From positions 744,001 to 808,000 of the forward strand of contig NZ_JABMJG010000002.1 in NCBI RefSeq assembly GCF_013376045.1: DNA of 64,000 bases, read 5' to 3'. This DNA comes from Variovorax sp. SG517. GTDB lineage: Bacteria; Pseudomonadota; Gammaproteobacteria; Burkholderiales; Burkholderiaceae_C. The notes below the pieces were generated by a model. That model was not told the origin of the DNA and made no database searches. It saw only the letters and a list, made by a program, of their open reading frames with translations. The translations under genes were made by a program, and so were the position numbers. This document shows positions 42,941 through 52,616 of the stretch, one piece after another (positions within the stretch are counted from its first letter, which is position 1; each line of letters opens with the position of its first letter).

Positions 42941-45265
42941 TCAACGGCGCGGCTTGCGCCCCTTGCCCTTCATCTTGCTGGCGGCTTTCTTCACCGCCGA
43001 CTTGAAGGCCTGCATCGCCGACTGCGCCCCGGCCGTGGCCGAAGTCGGCCGATCGCCGCGCGGCTCGGCCTTGCCGGCTTCCGCCTTGTTGCGCGTGCTG
43101 CGCTTGGCCGAGGCCTTCAAGGGCACGCCCGATGATGCCGCCCCCTTGTCCTTCATGGCCCGCGTCGTCAGCTCTTCGCCTTCGCGCACGAGGCGGAAGT
43201 CGATCTTGCGGCCGTCCAGGTCGACGCGGCTCACCTGCACCCGTACCCGCGTGCCGATGGCATAGCGGATGCCGGTGCGCTCGCCGCGCAGTTCCTGGCG
43301 CATCTCGTCGAACTTGAAGTACTCGCCGCCGAGCTCGGTGATGTGCACCAGGCCCTCGACGTACATCGCATCGAGCGTGACGAAGATGCCGAAGGTGGTG
43401 GCCGCCGTGACCACGCCGCCGTATTCCTCGCCGAGATGCTCGCGCATGTACTTGCACTTGAGCCAGGCCTCGACGTCGCGGCTGGCCTCGTCGGCACGGC
43501 GCTCGTTGGCGCTGCAGTGCAGGCCCGCGGCCTCCCATGCAAGCACTTCCTTGCTGGGCGCAACGGTGGCTTTCTGCGGCTTGGCGGTGGGCGCCTTCAC
43601 GCGCGATGCGAGCCGCTTGGCCAGCTTGGCATGTGCCTCGCCGGGGGTCGGCAGCATCGGCAGCTGGTAGCGCGTGTTGCCGAGGATCGCCTTGATCACG
43701 CGATGCACCAGCAGGTCCGGATAGCGCCGGATCGGGCTGGTGAAGTGCGTGTAGGCCTCGTAGGCCAGGCCGAAGTGGCCGCTGTTGATCGGCGTGTAGA
43801 TCGCCTGCTGCATCGAGCGCAGCAGCATGGTGTGGATCTGCTGCGCGTCGGGGCGGTCCTTGGTGGCCTCGGCGATCGCCTGGAACTCGCCCGGCCGAGG
43901 GTCGTCGGTGATGCTCAGGCCCACGCCCATCGCCTTCAGGTAGCCGCGCAGGATCTCCTTCTTCTCGGGCGTCGGGCCTTCGTGCACGCGATACAGGCCC
44001 GGGTGCTTGCCTTCGGCGATGAAGTCGGCGCTGCAGACATTGGCGGCAAGCATCGCCTCTTCGATCAGGCGGTGCGCCTCGTTGCGCGTGCGCGGCACGA
44101 TCTTCTCGATGCGGCCAGCCTCGTCGCAGATGATCTGGGTCTCGGTAGTCTCGAAGTCGACGGCGCCGCGCTTGCCGCGCTGCTTGAGCAGCGCCTTGTA
44201 GACGTCTGCAAGGTTCAGCAGGTCCTTGACACGGTCCTTGCGCTTCGCAGCCTCGGGACCGCGCGTGTTGCCCAGGATGGCGGCCACCTCGGTGTACGTG
44301 AAGCGCGCGTGGCTGAACATCACGGCCGGGTAGAACTGGTAGGCGTAGATCTCGCCATCGGCGGCGACCAGCATGTCGCACACCATGCACAGGCGCTCGA
44401 CCTCGGGGTTGAGCGAGCACAGGCCGTTCGAGAGCTTCTCCGGCAGCATCGGAATGACCCGGCGCGGAAAGTAGACGCTGGTGGCGCGGTCGTAGGCGTC
44501 GATGTCGATGGGCGAACCGGTCTGCACATAGGCGCTGACGTCGGCAATGGCCACCAGCAAGCGCCAGCCTTTGCCACGGCCTACTTTCGCGGGCTCGCAG
44601 TAGACGGCGTCGTCGAAGTCGCGGGCGTCTTCGCCGTCGATGGTGACGAGCGGGATGTCGGTGAGGTCGACGCGCCCCTTCTTGTCCGCGGGGCGGACCT
44701 TCTCGGGCAATGCCTTGGCCGCTGCCAGGCACTCCGCGGAAAACTCGTGCGGCACGCCGTACTTGCGCACGGCGATCTCGATCTCCATGCCGGGGTCGTC
44801 GATCTCGCCCAGCACTTCTTTCACCCGACCCACGGGCTGGCCGAACAGGGCCGGCGGCTCGGTGAGCTGCACGACAACGACCTGCCCCACCTTCGCGGGA
44901 CCGGTCGCTCCCTTGGGAATCAGGACGTCCTGGCCGTAGCGCTTGTCTTCCGGTGCGACGAGCCAGATGCCGCCTTCGTGCAACAGGCGGCCGATGATGG
45001 GCTGCTCTGGGCGCTCGACGATCTCCACCACGCGCCCTTCAGGGCGTCCGCGGCGGTCCTGGCGCACGATGCGCGCCTTGACGCGGTCCTTGTGCAGCAC
45101 CGCTCGCATTTCATTCGGAGGCAGATAGATGTCCGCCTCGCCGTCGTCGCGCTGCACGAAGCCGTGCCCGTCGCGATGTCCTTGGACAGTTCCTTCGATT
45201 TCATCCAGCAGGCCGCTGGAAGTAACGTTATTTTTGATATGATCTCCTTCTTTCCTGAAATTCAA
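42941..45265 (-). CDS. rnr: Ribonuclease R
   Basis: Up to 774 residues. Two N-terminal cold-shock-like domains, the RNB catalytic domain with [20 protein letters not shown] (the Asp cluster for metal binding), an S1 domain ([19 protein letters not shown]) and a Lys/Arg-rich tail. A processive 3'-5' exoribonuclease that degrades structured RNA. The only canonical start is TTG 45265, which lacks a Shine-Dalgarno. A strong AAGGAG at 45249-45244 instead points to the in-frame ATC at 45238-45236, where ATG would be expected (see finding). It is divergent from the tRNA-Leu pair. Confidence 0.93.
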   Translation of the reverse strand: MNFRKEGDHIKNNVTSSGLLDEIEGTVQGHRDGHGFVQRDDGEADIYLPPNEMRAVLHKDRVKARIVRQDRRGRPEGRVVEIVERPEQPIIGRLLHEGGIWLVAPEDKRYGQDVLIPKGATGPAKVGQVVVVQLTEPPALFGQPVGRVKEVLGEIDDPGMEIEIAVRKYGVPHEFSAECLAAAKALPEKVRPADKKGRVDLTDIPLVTIDGEDARDFDDAVYCEPAKVGRGKGWRLLVAIADVSAYVQTGSPIDIDAYDRATSVYFPRRVIPMLPEKLSNGLCSLNPEVERLCMVCDMLVAADGEIYAYQFYPAVMFSHARFTYTEVAAILGNTRGPEAAKRKDRVKDLLNLADVYKALLKQRGKRGAVDFETTETQIICDEAGRIEKIVPRTRNEAHRLIEEAMLAANVCSADFIAEGKHPGLYRVHEGPTPEKKEILRGYLKAMGVGLSITDDPRPGEFQAIAEATKDRPDAQQIHTMLLRSMQQAIYTPINSGHFGLAYEAYTHFTSPIRRYPDLLVHRVIKAILGNTRYQLPMLPTPGEAHAKLAKRLASRVKAPTAKPQKATVAPSKEVLAWEAAGLHCSANERRADEASRDVEAWLKCKYMREHLGEEYGGVVTAATTFGIFVTLDAMYVEGLVHITELGGEYFKFDEMRQELRGERTGIRYAIGTRVRVQVSRVDLDGRKIDFRLVREGEELTTRAMKDKGAASSGVPLKASAKRSTRNKAEAGKAEPRGDRPTSATAGAQSAMQAFKSAVKKAASKMKGKGRKPRR
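45236..45249 (-). promoter_or_regulatory. Strong Shine-Dalgarno before an in-frame ATC (rnr start region)
   Basis: AAGAAGGAG ends five bases before ATC AAA AAT AAC on the minus strand. It is the best ribosome-binding site near the rnr 5' end, yet no ATG, GTG or TTG sits at the right distance. Confidence 0.6.
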
Positions 45266-45292
45266 AACGCAGTTGCTTCTGCAACTACGTGG

Positions 45293-45377
<85 letters not shown>

Positions 45378-45413
45378 AGTTTAAACAGACCTTTACCGGG
45401 TCAATCGATTCAA

Positions 45414-45438
45414 GCCACCGGTCTCCGGTGGCTTTTTT
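45414..45438 (+). terminator. Terminator after tRNA-Leu copy 1
   Basis: GCCACCGG TCT CCGGTGGC followed by TTTTTT. The same hairpin sequence is found after the second tRNA-Leu copy. Confidence 0.9.
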
Positions 45439-45553
45439 CATTGCCGATCGAATCCGCATCGAACGGCCGGCGCAACCGGACAGGCAAGAGCCGGACCAGT
45501 GCCAAATTTTTTGCGCGCGCGCCGTTTTTTCCGGGCAGCCGCGACAAATTGTG

Positions 45554-45559
45554 TATACT
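45554..45559 (+). promoter_or_regulatory. Candidate -10 box for tRNA-Leu copy 2
   Basis: TATACT ends 28 bases before the mature 5' end of the second tRNA-Leu. No clear -35 hexamer is seen; the preceding stretch is GC-rich. Independent transcription of copy 2 is likely because copy 1 ends in its own terminator. Confidence 0.5.
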
Positions 45560-45586
45560 CGCAGTCTTTGCTGAAAAGCAGAGTCA

Positions 45587-45671
<85 letters not shown>

Positions 45672-45707
45672 GATCCGAATTGACCCCCGCCAGGTCATCC
45701 GAAAGAA

Positions 45708-45732
45708 GCCACCGGTCTCCGGTGGCTTTTTT
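45708..45732 (+). terminator. Terminator after tRNA-Leu copy 2
   Basis: GCCACCGG TCT CCGGTGGC and TTTTTT, identical to the copy-1 terminator. On the minus strand the hairpin is followed by TTCTTTC, so it may also end rimO transcription, which stops 20 bases away. Confidence 0.88.
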
Positions 45733-45752
45733 CTTGCTCATCCGGATCTGCA

Positions 45753-47159
45753 TCAAACGGGCAGCGCGATCAGGTCGTGGCCCTCGGCACCCACGATGCG
45801 CGCGCGGGTGAACTCACCCACCTTCAGCGTCTTGCTGATCTTCTCGGGCGGCAGCAGCCGGACCGTGCCGTCGATTTCCGGTGCATCGGCATACGTGCGC
45901 CCCACTCCGCCCTTGCGACCCATGGCAGGCGCCGAGTCGACCAGCACCTGCATCGTCGAGCCGATGCGCCTTTGCAGCTTGGCAATCGACACGGCCTCGG
46001 CCACCTCCATGAAACGCGCACGGCGCGCCTCGCGCTCGGCCTCGGGCAGCATGCCCGGGATGTCGTTTGCCGTAGCGCCCTCGACGGGGCTGTAGGCGAA
46101 GCAACCGGCGCGATCGATCTCGGCCTCGCGGATGAAGTCGAGCAGATGTTCGAACTCCCGCTCAGTCTCGCCAGGGAAGCCGGCAATGAAGGTGCTGCGG
46201 ATCACGAGTTCCGGACACACTTCGCGCCAACGCGCCAGCCGCTCCAGGTTCTTCTCGCCGCTCGCCGGGCGCTTCATGCGCTTCAGCACATCGGGATGGC
46301 TGTGCTGCAAGGGCACATCGAGGTACGGCAGCACCTGGCCGCTCGCCATCAGCGGGATGATCTCGTCGACGCTCGGGTACGGGTACACGTAGTGCAGGCG
46401 AACCCACGCACCATACGGCTCGGCGATTTCGCCGAGCGTGCGCACCAGTTCGAGCATGCGGGTCTTGACCGGCTTGCCGTCCCAGAACCCGGTGCGGTAT
46501 TTCACGTCGACCCCATAGGCCGAAGTGTCCTGGCTGATCACCAGCAGCTCTTTCACGCCGCCTTCGAACAAGGCCTTGGCCTCGCTCAGCACGTCGCCCA
46601 CGGGCCGCGACACGAGGTCGCCGCGCATCGAGGGAATGATGCAGAAGGTGCAGCGATGGTTGCAGCCCTCGCTGATCTTCAGGTACGCGTAGTGCCGCGG
46701 CGTCAGCTTAAGGCCGGCAACACCAAAGGTGTTCGGCACCAGGTCGATGAACGGATCGTGCGGCTTCGGCAGGTTGGCATGCACCGCATCCATCACCTCC
46801 TGCGTTGCGTGCGGACCGGTCACGGCAAGCACACTCGGGTGCATCTGGCGCACCAGATTGCCACCCTGGTCGCCGGTCTTGGCACCAAGGCAGCCGGTGA
46901 CGATCACTCGGCCGTTCTCGGCAAGCGCTTCGCCGATGGTGTCGAGGCTTTCCTTCACGGCATCGTCGATGAAGCCGCAGGTATTGACGATCACCAGGTC
47001 AGCGCCTTCGAAAGTCTTTGCAGTTTGATAGCCCTCGGCGCTCAGCTGGGTCAGGATCAATTCGGAATCGGTCAGGGCCTTGGGGCAGCCCAGGCTCACG
47101 AAGCCGACCTTGGGGGCGGTCGACGTGGCCGTACGTTCGGGGGAGGCAACTTCGCTCAT
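45753..47159 (-). CDS. rimO: Ribosomal protein S12 methylthiotransferase RimO
   Basis: 468 residues. The N-terminal MTTase domain carries cysteines C25, C61 and C90 for the auxiliary iron-sulphur cluster. The radical-SAM motif is C166xxxC170xxC173 ([17 protein letters not shown]), followed by a C-terminal TRAM domain. It thiomethylates the conserved Asp of ribosomal protein S12. It is convergent with the tRNA-Leu pair and downstream of phaR. Confidence 0.95.
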   Translation of the reverse strand: MSEVASPERTATSTAPKVGFVSLGCPKALTDSELILTQLSAEGYQTAKTFEGADLVIVNTCGFIDDAVKESLDTIGEALAENGRVIVTGCLGAKTGDQGGNLVRQMHPSVLAVTGPHATQEVMDAVHANLPKPHDPFIDLVPNTFGVAGLKLTPRHYAYLKISEGCNHRCTFCIIPSMRGDLVSRPVGDVLSEAKALFEGGVKELLVISQDTSAYGVDVKYRTGFWDGKPVKTRMLELVRTLGEIAEPYGAWVRLHYVYPYPSVDEIIPLMASGQVLPYLDVPLQHSHPDVLKRMKRPASGEKNLERLARWREVCPELVIRSTFIAGFPGETEREFEHLLDFIREAEIDRAGCFAYSPVEGATANDIPGMLPEAEREARRARFMEVAEAVSIAKLQRRIGSTMQVLVDSAPAMGRKGGVGRTYADAPEIDGTVRLLPPEKISKTLKVGEFTRARIVGAEGHDLIALPV

Positions 47160-47225
47160 ATGCCTCTATTGTCCCAGCTATCGGTGACGGTGGGGCAACC
47201 ACCGCTTGCGGGCACCTGCCGCAGG

Positions 47226-47786
47226 TCAGGAACGCTTGATGCCAAAGGCCCCCAGCACCTGCTCGGTGTTCTTCTGCATCTGCTCCTGCATCTGCAGGAA
47301 CACATTCTTCGATTGCTCGACATAGCTGCCCATCAACCCCTGCAGCATCGGCGACTGCATGGTCATGAAGCGCGCCCACATCTCGGGCGTCAGGCCTTCG
47401 GCTTTTTCCGCAAGCTGCGCCTGCACCTCGGTCATGGCCTGGATGTTCTTCTCGAGATACGGACCCATGTAGCCCTGCATCGCCTGGCCATAGAAGCGGA
47501 TGATGTTGGCCAGCACCTGCTCGGTGAACATCGGCGCGCCGCCGGCCTCTTCCTCGAGGATGATCTGCAGCAGGATGCTGCGCGTGAGGTCGTCGCCCGT
47601 CTTGGCATCGCGCACCACGAACTGGGCGTTCTGGATGACCAGCTGCTTCACCTCGGTCAGCGTGATGTACGTGGATGTCTCGGTGTCGTAGAGCCTTCTG
47701 TTCGGGTACTTCTTGATCACTCGCTGCACCGGTTTCGCCCCGGACTTCTTGCTCTGCACTGCGGACTCCTTCACATGGACGCCCAT
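47226..47786 (-). CDS. phaR: Polyhydroxyalkanoate synthesis repressor PhaR
   Basis: 186 residues from ATG 47786. The N-terminal DNA-binding domain has VIKKYPNRRLYDTETSTYITL and the PHB-accumulation domain follows (about 65-105). The C-terminal part is helical and Gln/Met-rich (FLQMQEQMQKNTEQVLGAFG). PhaR represses phasin genes and binds PHB granules. The granule synthase genes are not in this window, but a 3-hydroxybutyrate dehydrogenase lies at 51.8 kb. Confidence 0.93.
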   Translation of the reverse strand: MGVHVKESAVQSKKSGAKPVQRVIKKYPNRRLYDTETSTYITLTEVKQLVIQNAQFVVRDAKTGDDLTRSILLQIILEEEAGGAPMFTEQVLANIIRFYGQAMQGYMGPYLEKNIQAMTEVQAQLAEKAEGLTPEMWARFMTMQSPMLQGLMGSYVEQSKNVFLQMQEQMQKNTEQVLGAFGIKRS

Positions 47787-47860
47787 GTCATCGGATGATT
47801 CTAGGGAGCGGCTTTGCTGCGCCGCGACAAGGTTTACCCTGACCGGCTGCGGCACTTCCC

Positions 47861-48229
47861 TCAATCTGCCGATGTCGCGTACTCCGCACCACATGCATGG
47901 CAGCCCGCAACTTCCGGCCGCTCTTCGTCGGCTCCGCGAAACCGCAGCGGATTCTTCTGCCCATAGACAACCCAGCATCGCGGGCAATGCTCCTGTCCGA
48001 CAGTCGGCAGATAGGCGCGGGCGCGCTGTTCGGCGCGCTCCTCGGTCAGCGGCATGCCCTGGCGTTGGGCGCGCGCAACTTCGCGCGCTGCCATGGTGTC
48101 GGCACGACCGCTTTCGTAGTCATTGATGCCGTAGACAGCACGCGCAAACTCGATGGGCGCCTGCTTGAGCAGTGCGGCCAGGCGCCTGTCGGCATGAGCC
48201 CGATCAACGAACGTCGATCGCGTATTCAT
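47861..48229 (-). CDS. Small hypothetical protein with a zinc-ribbon-like Cys pattern
   Basis: 122 residues from ATG 48229. The C-terminal third carries two Cys pairs, CPRC (in EHCPRCWVVYG) and CHAC (in AGCHACGAEY), spaced about 25 residues apart as in a zinc ribbon. The N-terminal two thirds are helical and charged (DRAHADRRLAALLKQAPIEFARAVYG). I do not recognise a named family. It is not coupled to phaR (74-base gap). A 9-bp palindrome lies upstream. Confidence 0.6.
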   Translation of the reverse strand: MNTRSTFVDRAHADRRLAALLKQAPIEFARAVYGINDYESGRADTMAAREVARAQRQGMPLTEERAEQRARAYLPTVGQEHCPRCWVVYGQKNPLRFRGADEERPEVAGCHACGAEYATSAD

Positions 48230-48333
48230 CGGATCGCTTATCAAGAAAAATGGGATGTAGTTGCAGAGCGACCAAGGTAGCACAAGAACATGCCAAGGGT
48301 CTTTGTCTGCATCACTACGAGGGGGGCGATATG

Positions 48334-48354
48334 TGCACCGGGGAACCCGGTGCA
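48334..48354. repeat. Perfect 9-bp inverted repeat between tRNA-Val and the Cys-rich gene
   Basis: TGCACCGGG GAA CCCGGTGCA. It lacks a T-run on either side, so it is not a typical intrinsic terminator. It could be a terminator-like RNA hairpin after tRNA-Val or a dimeric protein-binding site upstream of the Cys-rich gene. Confidence 0.5.
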
Positions 48355-48401
48355 TGCTCTGTTCGACTGAACCGGTGGTTGGCCGGGGTTGAAACAGAAA
48401 T

Positions 48402-48478
48402 TGGTAGGCGCGATTGGACTCGAACCAACGACCCCCACCATGTCAAGGTGGTGCTCTAACCAGCTGAGCTACGCGCCT
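48402..48478 (-). tRNA. tRNA-Val(GAC)
   Basis: 77 bases including CCA, read on the minus strand. The acceptor AGGCGCG pairs with CGCGCCT. The D arm is GCTCAGCTGGTTAGAGC, the anticodon arm CCACC-TTGACAT-GGTGG gives GAC, and the T arm is GTTGG-TTCGAGT-CCAAT. Confidence 0.95.
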
Positions 48479-48526
48479 AAGGATGTGTCCGAGAAGCAGT
48501 TATTGTAGCAGGAGAAATCGCGTTTT

Positions 48527-50767
48527 TCAGCGACGACGTGCAGATCGCACACCAATAACTGCAGTGACCAGTCCGAGGACCTGCGTGAGACGCGCGGCAT
48601 CGGCGATTTCGACGGTGAACGTCATCCACGCAGTGCCCTTGATCGACTGGGTCTGCACGCCGATCACATTCATCTTCTCGCGCGCGAACACATCGGAGAT
48701 GTCGCGCAGCAGCCCCTGGCGGTCGGCTGCCTCGACCGCCACGTCCACCGCATACACAGGCGCATCGGCGCCCTTCTTCGCGGCACCCCACTCCACGTCG
48801 ATGACGCGCTCGCCATCCTTCGCGGCCATCGTGCGGAAGTTGCTGCAGTCGCTGCGGTGCACGCTCACGCCGTGGCCCCGTGTGACGAAGCCGCGAATGG
48901 CATCGGGCGGCGCGGGCTTGCAGCACTTGGCGAGCTGCGTCATCAACGAAGAAACGCCCACAACCAGCACGCCGCCCTTGCCCGACTTCTCGCTGCCACG
49001 CGACTTCTTGATGAGCACGCCGTCGTCGGCTCCCTGTGCAGGCTCAGGCGGACGCAGCAGCGTCTCGATGTTGCGCAGGGAAAACTCGTCCTTGCCCACC
49101 ACTTCGAACAGATGGTCCGCCGACTTGAAGCCCAGCTGCGAAGCCAGGTCCTCGAGCCGCACCGCCGTCTTGCCTTCTCGCTGCAGCAGCTTCTCGACCG
49201 CCTCGCGCCCGCGCGCCACGGTCTCGTGCGTGATCTGCGCGTTGAACCATGCACGCACCTTCGCGCGCGCACGGTGGCTGGCCAGATAGCCGAGCTCCGC
49301 ATTGAGCCAGTCGCGCGAGGGGCCGCCTTCCTTGGCCGCGATGATCTCCACCGTCTGCCCATTCGACAGCGGCGTGTTCAGCGGCACCATCGCGCCGTCG
49401 ACACGCGCCCCGCGGCAGCGATGGCCCAGCGTGGTGTGCACCGTGTAGGCGAAGTCCACAGGCGTCGCCCCCTGCGGAAGCTCGACGATGGCCGCATCGG
49501 GCGTCAGCACATAGATGCGGTCGTCGAAGAGGCCCTGCCCCTGCAGGCCGCCCGAGAGATCGCGCTCCCATGCCAGCAGTTGCCGCAGCACGGCGATCTT
49601 CGCGTCGTACTCGCCACTGGCCCACACGCCCGCGTAGCCCTTGTGGCCCGCTTCCTTGTAGGCCCAGTGGGCGGCCACGCCGTGCTCGGCGTGGTCGTGC
49701 ATTTCTTCAGTGCGGATCTGGATCTCGATCGGCTTGCCCGCCTTGCCATCCACCAGCTCGCGCACCACCGTATGCAGCGACTGGTAGCCATTGGGCTTGG
49801 GCCGAGCGATGTAGTCGTCGAACTCTTCGTCGATGGGCTGGAAGTGCGAGTGCACCCACGCCAGCGCGGCATAGCAGTCCTTCACATCCGGCACCACCAC
49901 GCGCAGCGCGAGGATGTCGAACACCTGCGCGAAGTCGAGCGACTTGCCGCGCATCTTCTTCACGATGCTGTAGATGTTCTTGGGCCGCCCCTGTACCACG
50001 GCCTTGACGCCCTCGGCCTGCAGCTCGCGCTCGAGCTTCGAGCGCAGCTGCTCGACGTGCCCTTCGCGCTCGATGCGCTTCTCGTCGAGCAGGCGCGCGA
50101 TCAGCTTGTAGGTCTCGGGCTCGAGGAAGCGGAACGAGAGATCCTCGATCTCCCACTTCACCTGCCAGATGCCCAGCCGGTTGGCCAGCGGCGCGAACAC
50201 TTGCAGCGATTCGCGCGCCACGCCCTCGGGCGCCGGCTGCTTGCTCGCTGCCGCATGCCTCAGCGTCTGCAGGCGCGAAGCCAGCCTCAGCATCACCACG
50301 CGCAGGTCGCGCGAGAACGCGAGCAGCATCTTGCGCACGTTCTCGGTCTGCGCGCCGGCGCCTTCTCCGTGGTGGCCCTGCGAGGCCGAGCGCGCCTGCT
50401 CCTGCACGCGAACCAGCTTGGTCGTCTCGACCGCGAGCGCCGCGAAGTTGTCGCCGAACACCTTGGCGATCACCTCCTGCGGGCGATTCAGGTGCTGACA
50501 CGAATAGACCAGGTAGCTCGCGGCCTGCATGGCCTCGGAGCCGCCCATCTTCGCGACGATGGCGGCCACCGCGTCGGCATGCGCGAGCGTGTTCTCGCCG
50601 GTGTCGAGCTTCTCGTCGGCGATCAGGGGTTCTGCGAAGGCGCGCGCGCGCGCCAGCATGTTCTCCATCACCGGCGTGCGCTCGGCCGTTGCCGCGGACA
50701 GCGGATAGTCGACCATCACCGCGTCGGACGCGGATGCCGTCTGGAGACTCGAAGAATCGCGCTTCAC
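48527..50767 (-). CDS. relA: RelA-type (p)ppGpp synthetase
   Basis: 746 residues from GTG 50767; an ATG at 50716 is a possible later start. The synthetase domain has RPKNIYSIVKKMRGKSLDFAQVFDILALRV and YIARPKPNGYQSLHTVV. A TGS domain (FAYTVHTTLGHRCRGA), a Cys-containing region (LAKCCKPAPPDAIRGFVTRGHGVSVHRSDC) and a C-terminal ACT domain follow. The hydrolase HDxxED motif is absent (the region reads TLAHADAVAAIVAKMGG), so it should be synthetase-only, like E. coli RelA. A bifunctional SpoT must be elsewhere. Confidence 0.95.
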   Translation of the reverse strand: MKRDSSSLQTASASDAVMVDYPLSAATAERTPVMENMLARARAFAEPLIADEKLDTGENTLAHADAVAAIVAKMGGSEAMQAASYLVYSCQHLNRPQEVIAKVFGDNFAALAVETTKLVRVQEQARSASQGHHGEGAGAQTENVRKMLLAFSRDLRVVMLRLASRLQTLRHAAASKQPAPEGVARESLQVFAPLANRLGIWQVKWEIEDLSFRFLEPETYKLIARLLDEKRIEREGHVEQLRSKLERELQAEGVKAVVQGRPKNIYSIVKKMRGKSLDFAQVFDILALRVVVPDVKDCYAALAWVHSHFQPIDEEFDDYIARPKPNGYQSLHTVVRELVDGKAGKPIEIQIRTEEMHDHAEHGVAAHWAYKEAGHKGYAGVWASGEYDAKIAVLRQLLAWERDLSGGLQGQGLFDDRIYVLTPDAAIVELPQGATPVDFAYTVHTTLGHRCRGARVDGAMVPLNTPLSNGQTVEIIAAKEGGPSRDWLNAELGYLASHRARAKVRAWFNAQITHETVARGREAVEKLLQREGKTAVRLEDLASQLGFKSADHLFEVVGKDEFSLRNIETLLRPPEPAQGADDGVLIKKSRGSEKSGKGGVLVVGVSSLMTQLAKCCKPAPPDAIRGFVTRGHGVSVHRSDCSNFRTMAAKDGERVIDVEWGAAKKGADAPVYAVDVAVEAADRQGLLRDISDVFAREKMNVIGVQTQSIKGTAWMTFTVEIADAARLTQVLGLVTAVIGVRSARRR

Positions 50768-50778
50768 GCTTCGCTCAC

Positions 50779-51741
50779 TCAATCGCTCGATCGGTCGAAA
50801 AGAAAGTTGGTGACGGCGGCGATCTGTGCGGGGTCGACGAAGGTGGGTGCATGGCCCACGCCCTCGAACTCGACCAGCGTTGCATGCGGCCCGCGCTGCG
50901 TCATGGCCAGGGCCGTTTCGCGCGACAGCAGGTCCGACTCGGCGCCGCGCGTAAGCAGCGTGCGTGCCGTGATGGCGTCGTACAGGCTCCACATGATCGC
51001 GCCGCCCTGCGCCGCGGCCTCGGGCGTGATGGCACGCAGCGCAACGCCGATGGCCGGGTCGTAGTGAAGCAGCCAGCGGCCGTCTTCGTCGCCGCTCGCC
51101 TCGACCTTCGCCGAGCCGTCGGCCGTGCGCTGCGAGGCGGGCACCACCATGTACCGCGACAGCGCCAGCCACTGGGCCGGCGTGTGGGGACCGAAGGTGG
51201 TCGACAGCGCCCACATGGCATCGGCCGCAGCCTGCACGCTCTCGAAGCTGCCGTTCCTGCCGACATAAGTGCCGATGCGCTGCAGCGCGACCGGTTCGAT
51301 CGTCGGGCCGACGTCGTTGGCCACGAAGCGACGGATGGGGCGCGCCAGCGGCAGCTCCTTGTGCCCGGCGAGCACGAAGCCGATCAGCCCACCCATGCTG
51401 GTGCCGAGGTAGTCGAGCGTATCGATGGGCTGCTCGCGGTGCAGCTGCGCAATCAGCGCAACCATGTCGGCCGCGTACACCGGCACCTGATAGAGGGAAG
51501 GATCGCGCAGCCAGTCGCTGCGTCCACGCCCGACCACGTCGGGGCAGACCACGCGCACGTCGCCGCCGGCGCGTTCCACGATGGCCTGGGCCAGTAGATC
51601 GAAATCGCGGCCCTGCCGGGTGAGACCGTGCACGCAGACCACGACGTGTGCGCTGCGCGCGTCGCCCCATTGCCAATAGGCCATGCGGTGGCCGCCCTGG
51701 GCGTCATCGCACGCCACGTGATGAAGCGTCGGCTCGGTCAT
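50779..51741 (-). CDS. Alpha/beta-fold hydrolase
   Basis: 320 residues from ATG 51741. The nucleophile elbow GTSMGG (near 113-118), the oxyanion HGLTRQGRDFD and the catalytic His in VGHAPTFVDP mark an alpha/beta hydrolase. Substrate unknown; members next to PHB genes are sometimes esterases. It starts divergently, 68 bases from the 3-hydroxybutyrate dehydrogenase gene, and its stop is 11 bases before the relA GTG, so the two may be cotranscribed. Confidence 0.88.
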   Translation of the reverse strand: MTEPTLHHVACDDAQGGHRMAYWQWGDARSAHVVVCVHGLTRQGRDFDLLAQAIVERAGGDVRVVCPDVVGRGRSDWLRDPSLYQVPVYAADMVALIAQLHREQPIDTLDYLGTSMGGLIGFVLAGHKELPLARPIRRFVANDVGPTIEPVALQRIGTYVGRNGSFESVQAAADAMWALSTTFGPHTPAQWLALSRYMVVPASQRTADGSAKVEASGDEDGRWLLHYDPAIGVALRAITPEAAAQGGAIMWSLYDAITARTLLTRGAESDLLSRETALAMTQRGPHATLVEFEGVGHAPTFVDPAQIAAVTNFLFDRSSD

Positions 51742-51809
51742 GGAAACAATCTTGTTCTGGTGCTGATAATTGTCTCGTCGCATCCTAATTCATCCGGAGA
51801 TTGATCTTC

Positions 51810-52580
51810 ATGCTCAAAGGCAAAACCGCGCTTGTCACGGGGTCCACCAGTGGCATTGGCCTGGCCATCGCCAAGTCGCTCGCCCAGCAGGGCGCAAACA
51901 TCGTGCTCAACGGCTTCGGCGATGCCGCGGCCCCCAAGGCGGAGGTGGAAGCACTCGGCGTTCGCGCCGAATACCACGGCGCCGACATGAGCAAGCCGGA
52001 ACAGATCGAGGACATGATGAACTTCGCCGCGTCGAAGTTCGGCCGCGTCGACATCCTCGTGAACAACGCCGGTATCCAGCACGTGGCCAAGGTGGAGGAT
52101 TTCCCCACCGAACGCTGGGACGCCATCATCGCGATCAACCTCACCAGCGCCTTCCACACCACGCGCCTTGCGATCCCCGCGATGCGCGAGGCGAACTGGG
52201 GCAGGGTCATCAACATCGCGTCGGCGCACGGCCTCGTGGCTTCGGCGCAGAAGTCGGCCTACGTGGCGGCCAAGCACGGCGTCGTCGGCCTGACCAAGGC
52301 TGTGGCGCTCGAAACCGCGACCACCGGCGTCACCGTCAATGCCATCTGCCCGGGCTGGGTGCTGACCGCGCTGGTGCAAAAGCAGATCGACGACCGCGCA
52401 GCGCGCGAAGGCATCACCGTCGCCCAGGCCCAGAACGACCTGCTGGGCGAAAAGCAGCCTTCGCTGCAGTTCACCACCGTCGAGCAGTTGGGCGGACTCG
52501 CCGTCTTCCTGTGCTCGCCGGCCGCCGACCAGGTCCGCGGCCAGGCGTGGGCCATGGACGGCGGCTGGACTGCCCAGTAG
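51810..52580 (+). CDS. bdhA: 3-hydroxybutyrate dehydrogenase
   Basis: 256 residues from ATG 51810, with GGAG at 51796-51799. SDR fold: cofactor motif VTGSTSGIGLAIA, NNAGIQHV, catalytic Ser in NIASAHGLVAS and YVAAKHG. The C-terminal ICPGWVLTALVQKQI matches bacterial D-3-hydroxybutyrate dehydrogenases. It converts 3-hydroxybutyrate to acetoacetate in PHB breakdown. Substrate assignment is by family resemblance. Confidence 0.88.
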   Translation: MLKGKTALVTGSTSGIGLAIAKSLAQQGANIVLNGFGDAAAPKAEVEALGVRAEYHGADMSKPEQIEDMMNFAASKFGRVDILVNNAGIQHVAKVEDFPTERWDAIIAINLTSAFHTTRLAIPAMREANWGRVINIASAHGLVASAQKSAYVAAKHGVVGLTKAVALETATTGVTVNAICPGWVLTALVQKQIDDRAAREGITVAQAQNDLLGEKQPSLQFTTVEQLGGLAVFLCSPAADQVRGQAWAMDGGWTAQ

Positions 52581-52587
52581 TGGGTAG

Positions 52588-52616
52588 CCCGCCGGTACGG
52601 GTTTCTCTTGTTTCTC
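52588..52616 (+). terminator. Weak terminator candidate after bdhA
   Basis: CCCG CCGGTA CGGG followed by TTTCTCTTGTTTCTC. The stem is only 4 bp, so efficiency is uncertain. It lies between convergent bdhA and the SIMPL gene. Confidence 0.35.

Noticed and set aside
48172..48459. Plus-strand 95-residue frame ending RRDWTRTNDPHHVKVVL
   Set aside because: It runs into the antisense of tRNA-Val and over the 5' end of the Cys-rich gene; this ending is a well-known artefact of tRNA antisense.
48527..50767. Possible bifunctional SpoT/Rel identity for the (p)ppGpp enzyme
   Set aside because: No HDxxED hydrolase motif is present, so RelA-type synthetase fits better.
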